Below are positions 55,047 to 63,279 of a stretch of 64,000 nucleotides of DNA, in pieces. The notes beneath the pieces were generated by a model. The model was not told the origin of the DNA, did not search any database, and was given only the letters and a program-made list of their open reading frames with translations. Position 1 is the first letter of the stretch; every line of letters starts with the position of its first letter. Position numbers and translations under genes: made by a program. The stretch comes from Planctomycetota bacterium (lineage in GTDB: Bacteria > Planctomycetota > Phycisphaerae > Phycisphaerales > Phycisphaeraceae), in assembly GCA_024276075.1 (NCBI GenBank), contig JAJRXX010000062.1, forward strand, positions 140,257 to 204,256. The letters run 5' to 3'.

Positions 55047-56543
55047 ATGACGACCGCCACCAATCAGCCCGTTGACGCCGCGACTTCGGACGGGATCCTG
55101 CCTCCGCCCCACGATACACACCTGGCCACGCACAACAGACCCCGTTCAACGCTCATGAAATCGGCGTGGCTCGCTCCCACGCTGATATTCATAATCGCCT
55201 CGGCTCTGCGCCTCACACTGTTTCTGACCGGCCCAGCACACGACCTGCAACGCGCCTATTACGACGACTCGTACCGGTACATCGAATTGGCTGAAAACAT
55301 GCTGGCGTTCGGCAGCTTTGCCAAGGCAGAAGAAGACAGCGGAGCCGTCCACATCCCGCTGTCACAGCTTCGACTAGAACGCGGTGAAATGGAGCCTCGT
55401 TTCAAAAACGGGCTGCGCCCGGAAGTTTTTCGTACACCGGGCTACCCCGCATTCATCGCAAGCATCTTCGGGTTCAACGGCTCGATCCGAGCCGTCCTGA
55501 TCGCGCAGTGCGTGGTCAGTGCCGCGGGTGTGGTGCTGGTGTATCTGCTGGGAATACGGCTGGGGATATCGCGGCTGGGAGCTGCGGCAGCAGCGATGAT
55601 CGTCGCGGTGAACCCCGCCGACACCGTCTCAGCCAACAGCCTCCTCTCCGAAACACTCTTTACGACAATTGTGCTGCTGGGCCTGTGGCTCGTATTGCAA
55701 GGCAGAAACCGTAATACCTACGTGCTCTGCACCGGCGCAGCGATTATTGGCTTATCTGTTTTGATTCGACCGGTCTCCATCCTGCTGGGACCCGCGATCG
55801 GAATCTGGATGGTGGCTACGGATCGCCGTGCCAAAAGCGTCCTAGCTGCCTTGGTAATCACAGCCTGTTCGCTTCTTCCCGCAGCAGCCTGGGCCGCCCG
55901 CAACAATTCGGTCGGCTTGGGATTCCGCGTTAGCAGCGTCCCTTACATTAACAACTACTTCTACACGACTGCCTACATGGACATCGTCAGCGATGGCAAA
56001 GACAAACGCGCCGATTGGCCCAACAGTGTGGCTCATCTCTTTGATGAATTACGTGCCAATATCGGACCCGAAGAGGATGTCTTCGCGGCGATGAACCGAC
56101 TCACAACGACGAAGGTCTGGTCAAACCCTAGCCTCTACGCGCAAGTGATCACCCAAAGCGCGATCAAATTTATGACCGACCACTCGGCGAGCGACCTCTA
56201 CAAAACGCTAGACAAACCCTATCAGCCCACAGGCCTGCGAGACCGGCTGCTGCGCGGCGATTGGTCGTTGGGCCCTAATACCAATTCGACGGCTCTGCTC
56301 GTGGCTGGTGCGTGGATAACGCTAAACATCGCGTTGGCCGGGCTAATGGTCGCCGGACTGATTCGGTTAGCGGTCCTTCGCCAATGGGCACCCCTGCTGC
56401 TGCTGGGAGGGGTGATTCTCTATTTCATGCTGGCCACGCAGGCAACGGGTCTCGAACGGTTCCGCCTGCCCGTATTGGGTCTCCAAGCGTTGTGCGTAGC
56501 TGCGATCTTCGAACCACGTCAACGTAAATCCATCGTCCTATAA
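55047..56543 (+). CDS. Second GT39-like polytopic glycosyltransferase
   Basis: 498 residues from the ATG at 55047. The frame also contains a TTG at 55008. A polar N-terminal stretch (1-~35) precedes about ten transmembrane helices. The first loop has YYDDSYRYIELAENML, with the acidic pair typical of the GT-C superfamily, and VFRTPGYPAFIASIFG, common in PMT_2-like proteins. Likely uses a lipid-phosphate sugar. It differs clearly from the protein at 44619 and is probably not a recent duplicate. Confidence 0.8.
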   Translation: MTTATNQPVDAATSDGILPPPHDTHLATHNRPRSTLMKSAWLAPTLIFIIASALRLTLFLTGPAHDLQRAYYDDSYRYIELAENMLAFGSFAKAEEDSGAVHIPLSQLRLERGEMEPRFKNGLRPEVFRTPGYPAFIASIFGFNGSIRAVLIAQCVVSAAGVVLVYLLGIRLGISRLGAAAAAMIVAVNPADTVSANSLLSETLFTTIVLLGLWLVLQGRNRNTYVLCTGAAIIGLSVLIRPVSILLGPAIGIWMVATDRRAKSVLAALVITACSLLPAAAWAARNNSVGLGFRVSSVPYINNYFYTTAYMDIVSDGKDKRADWPNSVAHLFDELRANIGPEEDVFAAMNRLTTTKVWSNPSLYAQVITQSAIKFMTDHSASDLYKTLDKPYQPTGLRDRLLRGDWSLGPNTNSTALLVAGAWITLNIALAGLMVAGLIRLAVLRQWAPLLLLGGVILYFMLATQATGLERFRLPVLGLQALCVAAIFEPRQRKSIVL

Positions 56544-56681
56544 CGACACCGCCGCTGGCCTCCTGCTTCCGATCGAGTAGGGCGCCACGATTAAGACCGG
56601 TTTAAATTGTGCCGAATATACCGTCTGTAGGGGTCGTATCAGTCTTCGACCCTCCCGGTCCCTCCATCGCAAGGACCTTCA

Positions 56682-57932
56682 ATGGCCGGACACGACGCTA
56701 CCCCCCCAGCCCCCCTGCACCCGACTCGTGAAGGGGCTGCCCAAGATATACCGATCGCTGCCATCGCGCCGGACTGTCGGCACTACCAAGGCGATCGGCC
56801 ATGCATCCACAACCGGCTGTGCACCGGCTGCGAACATTACGCACCCTACTCACACCGCATCTGCATCATCAAGATCGGCGCCCTGGGCGACGTGATCCGC
56901 ACGCTGTGCATCCTCTCAAAACTCCGTGAACAGTATCCCGATGCGCACGTGACCTGGGTAAGCAAACCCAATGGCTGCCGAATGCTCTCGGGCCACCGCA
57001 TGATCGATCGGCTCATGCCTCTGGATGCGATGACAGCCCTGACACTTAGTCAGGAAACATTCGACACGGTGATCAACCTCGACAAGGAACCACAGCCTTG
57101 CGCCCTAGCCGGCACACTGAAATCCACCAAAAAATTGGGCGTCGGGCTCAGCGAATACGGCACGCCCATACCGTTGAACCCCGAGGCTCATGACTACTTC
57201 CATCTGGGGTTAAGCGACGAACTGAAGTTTCACCGCAACACAAAGAGCTACTCACAGTTGATCTACGAGGCACTGGGGTGGCGTTACGATGGTCAGCGAT
57301 ACGAGCTTCCGGTCAACAACTCGGCCCGGGAGCGGATGCGGTACCACCTCGCGGCACGAGGGTGGAACCGACACAAGCCCACGCTGGGTATCAATGTCGG
57401 CGCCGGCCATGTATTCGCCAACAAAATGTGGCCCGCCCCCAAGATCGTGCAGGTCATCCGGCTAATCCAACAGGCTGAACTCGATACCCAAATCGTCTTG
57501 CTGGGGGGCCCAGACGAGCAACCGATTATCAATGCCATCCAGGCGCGTCTGCGCACGGCACACCCGGATTGCCGTGTGATCGACAGCGGAACCAATCACG
57601 ATGAGTCTTCGTTTGTAGCGCTAGTCGATGCCTGCGACGTCGTGTTCTGCGGCGACACCATGGCCATGCACGTCGCGATCGCGCTGGGCAAGCACGCGGT
57701 GGTATTCTTCGGCCCGACGTGTGAACAGGAAATCGATCTATTCGGCAGGGGCGAAAAGCTCGTTGCAAAGCTCCCCTGTGCGCCGTGTTACAAGCGGTTC
57801 TGCGATCAACAAAACGTCTGTGTCGACCAGGTCACCCCGGGAGAAGCGGCCGACGCCATCCAACGTGTATTGGCAAAGTTTTACACAACAAGCCCGAGGC
57901 CCAACCAGACACCGTTACGGGTGGCGGGATAG
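56682..57932 (+). CDS. GT9 family glycosyltransferase (heptosyltransferase-like) with Cys-rich N-terminus
   Basis: 416 residues. Cys32, Cys41, Cys47 and Cys50 (C-x8-C-x5-C-x2-C) form a small cluster before the GT-B fold, and may bind zinc or an Fe-S cluster. The GT9 domain starts ICIIKIGALGDVIRTLCILS, with TWVSKPNGC, the second half GINVGAGHVFANKMWP, VLLGGPDEQPI, and VFCGDTMAMHVAIALGKHAV. A second Cys set near the C-terminus (CAPCYKRFCDQQNVC) is common in relatives. It transfers heptose or related sugars onto a lipid core or glycan. Target unknown. Confidence 0.88.
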   Translation: MAGHDATPPAPLHPTREGAAQDIPIAAIAPDCRHYQGDRPCIHNRLCTGCEHYAPYSHRICIIKIGALGDVIRTLCILSKLREQYPDAHVTWVSKPNGCRMLSGHRMIDRLMPLDAMTALTLSQETFDTVINLDKEPQPCALAGTLKSTKKLGVGLSEYGTPIPLNPEAHDYFHLGLSDELKFHRNTKSYSQLIYEALGWRYDGQRYELPVNNSARERMRYHLAARGWNRHKPTLGINVGAGHVFANKMWPAPKIVQVIRLIQQAELDTQIVLLGGPDEQPIINAIQARLRTAHPDCRVIDSGTNHDESSFVALVDACDVVFCGDTMAMHVAIALGKHAVVFFGPTCEQEIDLFGRGEKLVAKLPCAPCYKRFCDQQNVCVDQVTPGEAADAIQRVLAKFYTTSPRPNQTPLRVAG

Positions 57933-57972
57933 CCCTAGCCACATAGGTCCAAAGATGACCTAAAGGTTTCTA

Positions 57973-59376
57973 ATGAAACAGTTTTTGCTGATGATATTCG
58001 TAACCATGTTTGCCACTGTCGCGGCAATGACCGAGCCGTTTTGGGGCTTGCTGCTCTATTACACTTTTGCGGTATTACGCCCCCAGTACATGTGGCGATG
58101 GGCATTGCCGATTGAGTTGCGGTGGTCTTTGTTTGCCGCGCTTTTGGTCATGGTTAGCGCGAGCCTGAACCTCGGACGGATCGCGCACAAGATCAAACCC
58201 AACTTTGTAGCAATCCTCACAGCTATCTTCGGCGCATTGGTGATGCTCAGTGTTGTGACCGCTTATGACACCGATATCGCTCAGAAGTGGGGTATTGAGT
58301 ACGGCAAGATCATCCTGATGGCCCTGATTGCAGCTGTCCTGATTACAGAGATTTGGCACATCCGAATACTGTCACTGATGGCATTATCAATGCTTGGTTA
58401 CATCGCGTGGGAGATCAATTCACTTTATCTCATCGACGGTCGGCTAGACATTTTCCACAACGGCTACGGCAACCTAGACAACAACGGCGCGGGGCTTTTA
58501 ATGGCTCTGGGTACACCGTTCGCTTATGCATTTGCCATCTCATCACGGCGGATGTGGCAGCGTGGATTAAGTTGGTTTGCAGGCGTGCTCATGATCCATG
58601 CTCTGATGATGAGCTATTCGCGAGGCGCTATGCTCGCCGCGCTGGTCGGAGCTGTATGGCTACTGATCCATCACCGACCCCGCCTACAAGCCGGCTTGAT
58701 CGCCGTAATACTGTGCCTGACTATCTCTGTCTTGGCCGGCAAGGAAATCCAGGAACGCTTTATTTCCACGACGAATTTTGAAACCGATTACAGCGCTCAA
58801 TCACGTATCGCGAGTTGGGAAGCCGCATGGACCCTCGCGTGGGAACGGCCACTCATCGGACAGGGTATCCGTAACTCCAACCAATTCACCTACTACTACG
58901 GTGCGGACAACCGGGGCCGAACGATCCACAACCAGTTTCTTCAGATCGCTGCTGACTCGGGTATACCCGCCATGACGGTATACATTCTGATTATGCTCAC
59001 CACCGGCTTCTACCTCCATCGCAGCCGACAACTGTGCCAAAGATTTCTCCGTGATGTCTATTCTGAACGCCAACCCCGCGTTTCTGATGACCAAATCCAT
59101 GCGATCAAAGCGATCGATGCGATCGCCCTTGGCTGCCAAGGCAGTTTGGTCGTCTTCATTACCGGCGCTACGTTCTTATCTCTCGAATGGGTCGAGGTGC
59201 CCTGGTTGGTGACGATCATCGGAGGCGTCTTGCCCGGGGTGATTCACAAGCACCTGGCCGACCTGACGCAACAGCAAGAACAAGAACAGTTGCTTGGCCA
59301 CACGCAGCCCCCGACACCTGATACCGCAGGCCCCCCGAGACACGTGCACCCCGTGCCGCCGCCGGCCATAGCGTAG
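57973..59376 (+). CDS. O-antigen ligase/polymerase family membrane protein (exosortase-associated type)
   Basis: 467 residues, about eleven to twelve helices. The start MKQFLLMIFVTMFATVAAMT, LRPQYMWRW and NLDNNGAGLLMALGTPFAYA are close to the putative O-glycosylation ligase of exosortase systems (TIGR03097-like). A large periplasmic loop contains SRIASWEAAWTLAWERPLIG and HNQFLQIAADSGI, as in WaaL/Wzy proteins. It would join or polymerise lipid-linked glycan on the outer face. The C-terminal 50 residues are Gln/Pro-rich and probably cytosolic. Confidence 0.82.
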   Translation: MKQFLLMIFVTMFATVAAMTEPFWGLLLYYTFAVLRPQYMWRWALPIELRWSLFAALLVMVSASLNLGRIAHKIKPNFVAILTAIFGALVMLSVVTAYDTDIAQKWGIEYGKIILMALIAAVLITEIWHIRILSLMALSMLGYIAWEINSLYLIDGRLDIFHNGYGNLDNNGAGLLMALGTPFAYAFAISSRRMWQRGLSWFAGVLMIHALMMSYSRGAMLAALVGAVWLLIHHRPRLQAGLIAVILCLTISVLAGKEIQERFISTTNFETDYSAQSRIASWEAAWTLAWERPLIGQGIRNSNQFTYYYGADNRGRTIHNQFLQIAADSGIPAMTVYILIMLTTGFYLHRSRQLCQRFLRDVYSERQPRVSDDQIHAIKAIDAIALGCQGSLVVFITGATFLSLEWVEVPWLVTIIGGVLPGVIHKHLADLTQQQEQEQLLGHTQPPTPDTAGPPRHVHPVPPPAIA

Positions 59377-59389
59377 AAAGACCTCGACC

Positions 59390-60613
59390 ATGACCATGAT
59401 CGAGACATCACTTAGCCGACACCTCGCCCAGGCGGTGCGCGTCACAGGGAGGCTCAAGCAACGCCACCAGCGGCCCGTCGTCTTCGCACGGGCATTCCAG
59501 GGATTGGACTTCTTGGCGCGGGGCGTCTTCCACGTCTGGCGGAACCGGCGGTACCTGTCCACCATAAAATTAATCAACATGGCGATGATCAATATCCAGT
59601 TCAAGCTCAAGACGCAGCGCGTCATTGGGCGGCCGTACCGGATGAAGATCGAATCGACCAATATCTGCAACACGAAATGCCAACTGTGCCCAACCGGCAT
59701 CGGCTTACAGGGCAGGCCCAAGGGCAAGATGTCGTTCGACCATTTCAAACGGCTCGTCGATCAATTCAAGCGTCACCTCGTCGCGCTGGACCTGTCGATG
59801 TGGGGCGACCCACTGATCGTGCCCGAAATCTACGACATGATCCGCTACACCCACGACCGGGGCATATGGACGTACATCAGCTCAAACCTGCACGCCTTCA
59901 AGCCCGACAAGGGCCAAGCCGAAGCGCTGGTCAAAAGCGGTCTGGACCTGCTCACATGCTCGCTGCACGGCGCGTCGCAAGAGACGTTTGCGATCTATCA
60001 GCCGGGCAAGAACTTTAAAGAAGCGGTCGAAAAGGTACGCCACATCATCGAGACGTGCGACCGGATGGGTAGCGTCACACCAGCCGTCCAGCTCAACTTC
60101 GTGGTCACCCGACACAACGAGCACGAGAAAGCCGCGTTCGAGCAACTCGCTGACGACCTGGGTTGCAAAGCGGTCTTCTCCACACCCGCGATGAACGTCC
60201 GCTTCCTCAACCAGGACAAGCAGCTCCAGCCGCTGGGGTTGGCACCGGATATCCTCGCGAGCAAGGTACGCCAACACCTCCAGGATTGGCTGCCCAAGGA
60301 CTCCGAACATGTCCTCGAGCCTTACAAACAGATACTAAACGGCGCATCGCAGTCAGAAGACTACAACGGACACAAGCCCATCGACTGCTCCTGGCCATGG
60401 CGCCAGACCGTGATCAACTGGGACGGCGAAATCGTCACCTGCTGCGGGTCGTTTGACCCCAAGGAAGACATGGGCAACGTCTTCGAAGTCCCTTTTTCGA
60501 AGTTATGGAACGGAAAAAAATACCAGATGGCACGGCGCAGCTTTAAGCACAAGCTCAAAGACTCACAAGCACAGGACAACCCCTGCGCCAACTGCCCCGG
60601 CTTCATGCTCTAA
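59390..60613 (+). CDS. Radical SAM / SPASM domain enzyme
   Basis: 407 residues. The radical SAM cluster motif CNTKCQLC has Cys93, Cys97 and Cys100. It is followed by DLSMWGDPLIVPEIYDMI and LTCSLHGASQETFAIYQPGK. A C-terminal SPASM-like region (CSWPWRQTVINWDGEIVTCC ... NPCANCPGF) binds a further Fe-S cluster. It starts 13 bp after the ligase gene and precedes a GT4 gene, so it probably acts in the glycan pathway, perhaps on a sugar or an attached group. The substrate cannot be assigned. Confidence 0.88.
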   Translation: MTMIETSLSRHLAQAVRVTGRLKQRHQRPVVFARAFQGLDFLARGVFHVWRNRRYLSTIKLINMAMINIQFKLKTQRVIGRPYRMKIESTNICNTKCQLCPTGIGLQGRPKGKMSFDHFKRLVDQFKRHLVALDLSMWGDPLIVPEIYDMIRYTHDRGIWTYISSNLHAFKPDKGQAEALVKSGLDLLTCSLHGASQETFAIYQPGKNFKEAVEKVRHIIETCDRMGSVTPAVQLNFVVTRHNEHEKAAFEQLADDLGCKAVFSTPAMNVRFLNQDKQLQPLGLAPDILASKVRQHLQDWLPKDSEHVLEPYKQILNGASQSEDYNGHKPIDCSWPWRQTVINWDGEIVTCCGSFDPKEDMGNVFEVPFSKLWNGKKYQMARRSFKHKLKDSQAQDNPCANCPGFML

Positions 60614-60646
60614 CGATCCACCCCCCGACCAAACTCGTAACCGCCC

Positions 60647-61915
60647 ATGACACCGCACCGCCCAGCCAAGGACTCGGATAAAACCCTCACGCTAAAGCTG
60701 CGTCACGTCATACCCGCGCGGCGGCCAGCCAAGACCGCGCCGAAGCCGCACATGGTCCTGCACACCCGCGTGGTGACACGCAGCGGCGGCGGGCCCGACA
60801 AGACCATCCTGCGCTCGGCGGCGTATCTCGATCCCGCAAAATTTCAGATGGCAGCGGCGTACATGCGACCCCTTCACGACGCGGGGATGGCCACGCTCCG
60901 CGAGCGCGCCAAGCAATGGGACTGCCCGCTGTGGGAAGTCGCTGAGTCGGGACCCGTGGACCCGCACACCGTGCACCACCTGCTTCGGATCTGCCGTCTG
61001 CAAAATGTCGCGATCTGGCACGGGCACGACTACAAGTCCAATCTCCTGGGCCTGCTCGTACGAAAATGGTGGCCTATGAAGCTCGTGACCACGGTCCACG
61101 GCTGGACGTGGGATACCCTCAGAACAAAGCTTTACTACCACATCGATAATTGGTGCCTGCGCCGGTACGACCGTGTCGTCACGGTGAACCCGTCTCTGCT
61201 CGACCACTGCCTGGCACACGACGTGCAGCCCAAGCGGTTGACGCTGATCCCCAACGCGATTGAGCCAGCCGAGTACAAACGCCAATTCGACACGACCGAC
61301 GCCAGGGTACAACTAGGCATCCAGAACGATCGGCTGGTGATCGGCGTGGTGGGTCGTCTGAGCATTGAAAAGGGCGTCGACCGGGCTGTGCGCATGATCG
61401 CGCAGCTTCGCCAACAACACCCCAACGCCCAGCTACACCTGATCGGTGACGGCCCGCAGCGAAGCAACCTCGAGCAATTGACCCGTCAGCTAGGCGTATC
61501 TGATGCGATACGGTTCTGGGGCTGGCAGTCGCACCCGCAACGATTTTACGAAGCGATGGACATGCTCTTGCTGCCCAGCCACACGGAGGGATTGCCCAAT
61601 ACGGTTCTCGAAGCGATGGCGATGGGCGTACCCGTCGCCGCGACGGACGTCGGTGGGACCGCGGAGCTGCTCGACCACGGCCACTGTGGGGTGATCCTCA
61701 GCGACGACGACGACACCTGGTCCGACCGCGTAGCGTACCTGCTCGATAGCACCGACCGCCGTATGGATTTCGCTCGCCTCGCACGTGCCCGTGTCCAGCA
61801 GCACTACACATTTCGGCAACGCATGGACCACATCCAAGCCATCTACCGGCGTGTGCTGGGTATCGAGAAACCCATCGCCAAACTCGGTGCCCGGTCAGAC
61901 CGAAAAGCCGCGTAG
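60647..61915 (+). CDS. GT4 family glycosyltransferase
   Basis: 422 residues, GT-B fold. RSGGGPDKTILRSAAYLDP near the N-terminus, TTVHGWTW, RYDRVVTVNPSLLDH, VIGVVGRLSIEKGVDRAVRM, LHLIGDGPQRSNLEQL and the donor motif HTEGLPNTVLEAMAMGVPVA with the paired Glu residues. It retains the anomeric configuration by family. It is the last clear member of the 44.6-61.9 kb glycan locus and follows the radical SAM gene by 33 bp. Confidence 0.93.
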   Translation: MTPHRPAKDSDKTLTLKLRHVIPARRPAKTAPKPHMVLHTRVVTRSGGGPDKTILRSAAYLDPAKFQMAAAYMRPLHDAGMATLRERAKQWDCPLWEVAESGPVDPHTVHHLLRICRLQNVAIWHGHDYKSNLLGLLVRKWWPMKLVTTVHGWTWDTLRTKLYYHIDNWCLRRYDRVVTVNPSLLDHCLAHDVQPKRLTLIPNAIEPAEYKRQFDTTDARVQLGIQNDRLVIGVVGRLSIEKGVDRAVRMIAQLRQQHPNAQLHLIGDGPQRSNLEQLTRQLGVSDAIRFWGWQSHPQRFYEAMDMLLLPSHTEGLPNTVLEAMAMGVPVAATDVGGTAELLDHGHCGVILSDDDDTWSDRVAYLLDSTDRRMDFARLARARVQQHYTFRQRMDHIQAIYRRVLGIEKPIAKLGARSDRKAA

Positions 61916-61997
61916 GCCATCACGAGAGGTCGGATTGATAAAATCTAGCTGCCGACTCACGAAAAACAAGCCTTCGCGCTTTTCCCTATTAACGGTA

Positions 61998-62003
61998 TAT
62001 AAT
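61998..62003 (+). promoter_or_regulatory. Possible -10 box before the frameshifted reading frame
   Basis: TATAAT in an AT-rich stretch (ggtatataattatcgatatg), about 97 bp before the putative start at 62100. No good -35 is seen. Confidence 0.3.
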
Positions 62004-62099
62004 TATCGATATGAACCTTTGCCGTGGTTGGCGAAGGCTGTCGGAAACGTTCAACAGCGGCTTGCCCGCTAAATGCCGGCTATCAGCAGGAGTGGTTTC

Positions 62100-62608
62100 A
62101 TGATTGAAAAATTGATGAAAGTTGGAATACCCAGCTTCTTCCCTTATTCCAACACGATCGCTGGCGGGACCGGCGGGTTTTGCTCGCAAGGCGTAATCAA
62201 CGGGATTCTCAATGGGCAGCACAAGTTTCTGCCCTTCGTCGCAAACGGGATTAACTCGGTCGCCACACAGGGCCAAGACGTGATCAGCGCACACTTTTCG
62301 GGTGCATCATGGCCGCGTTCCGGGATAACGGCGTGAACAAGGTGTGCCACATCTCCACGGGCGACGATTTCGGGGACTGCAAGCCGGCCTGGGACGCAGC
62401 CAAAGCGAACTATACAAATGTTTTCGAGTTTTGCCCCAGCGATTTCATCGACAATACAGCACACACAAAATGCTACGGACTGATCACATCAGATTTTCAG
62501 ACATACATGGTTCTAACGCATCCAAGGCAGGTCCCTAGGCCCGGCGGTGGGCACGCGACATCTGACGAACAATTCGTGAAAATCGAGAAAGCGCGTCTGT
62601 TGAAGTAA
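62100..62608 (+). pseudogene. Unknown gene, probably broken by a frameshift near 62310
   Basis: The first part (62100-62336, 78 codons) starts with ATG and a caggag ribosome binding site. It reads MIEKLMKVGIPSFFPYSNTI ... GQDVISAHFSGA and then runs into a stop. In the +2 frame an open stretch from 62309 to 62608 continues with FRDNGVNKVCHISTGDDFGD and ends PGGGHATSDEQFVKIEKA. The two halves meet exactly where the first loses its sense, suggesting one gene with an indel. No family recognised. Lower G+C than the neighbours. Confidence 0.4.
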
Positions 62609-62730
62609 ACAGAAGTATTCCCGCTGCGCAAAACAGTCCTATCGGGAAAGAGACATCTCCCCGCTGCGCAAAACCTCAGGTGTTCGATCGAGGTCTTGGA
62701 GTATTCTTAAATTGACTTATGGCGTACGCA

Positions 62731-62755
62731 ACGAGCCGCGACCGTCAGGGAGCGG
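62731..62755 (+). repeat. gagccgcgaccgtcagggag module, isolated copy
   Basis: acgagccgcgaccgtcaggg plus agcggg preceded by aattgacttatggcgtacgca, as in the 30507 element (attgacctgcggtgtacaca). Two 15-nt direct repeats CCCGCTGCGCAAAAC also lie upstream at about 62625 and 62662. Confidence 0.65.
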
Positions 62756-62825
62756 GTGCCTTCTTGACTGTAATACGAACGATTAAATCTAGTTTGGTAA
62801 GACAGCCACAATTGAAAAGACCACG

Positions 62826-63212
62826 CTACAAAATCTTCGGTACCGTCTTCAATTTCTTGAATGACTTTTGCTGGTTTAGCCGATTCGCCTTCTGGTCGCA
62901 CCGGTAAATTTGACGAAAGAGCCCTTCAAGTTCAGCGATCTCATCATCTCGTATGTTGTCCCAGACCTCGAAAATCGAGAAATGAGACCATAGGTCGTCC
63001 TTGGTCTTACGATGCCGACGTAGGCGACCCTGAATTCCCCTCTTATTACCTGACCAAGACATCCCTACGTAGACGACGTCGTATGCCTCTGCCTTTCGTC
63101 GGTACTTATAAAGCACATAAATCCCCCGAAGTTCATGCGGAATGTTTTCAAGATCGCACTTAGGCACAAATTCCTGAATTCGACGGACAAGCCTGAGTTC
63201 GCTCTGAGGCAT
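62826..63212 (-). CDS. GIY-YIG nuclease-domain protein
   Basis: 128 residues, essentially a single GIY-YIG domain: RGIYVLYKYRRKAEAYDVVY with the GIY part and YVGMS as the YIG part, the catalytic Arg in GIQGRLRRHRKTKDD, and the late metal Glu in DEIAELEGLFRQIYR. Free-standing small GIY-YIG proteins may be repair, restriction or mobile-element nucleases. A+T-rich compared with the flanks, which suggests transfer. No partner domain or methylase nearby. Confidence 0.75.
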   Translation of the reverse strand: MPQSELRLVRRIQEFVPKCDLENIPHELRGIYVLYKYRRKAEAYDVVYVGMSWSGNKRGIQGRLRRHRKTKDDLWSHFSIFEVWDNIRDDEIAELEGLFRQIYRCDQKANRLNQQKSFKKLKTVPKIL

Positions 63213-63279
63213 TAGTAATCCTGTCTGTCTAAAACCTCTGCGAACAAATCACATCTGGGTGACACCAACAACCACCTCC

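Noticed and set aside
60692..61312. 206-codon frame antisense to the GT4 gene
   Set aside because: Shadow of a well-supported glycosyltransferase. No independent start signal.
62620..62680. Two CCCGCTGCGCAAAAC direct repeats about 37 nt apart, like a minimal CRISPR
   Set aside because: Only two copies, no third repeat, no cas genes and no leader. More likely a local duplication in decaying DNA.
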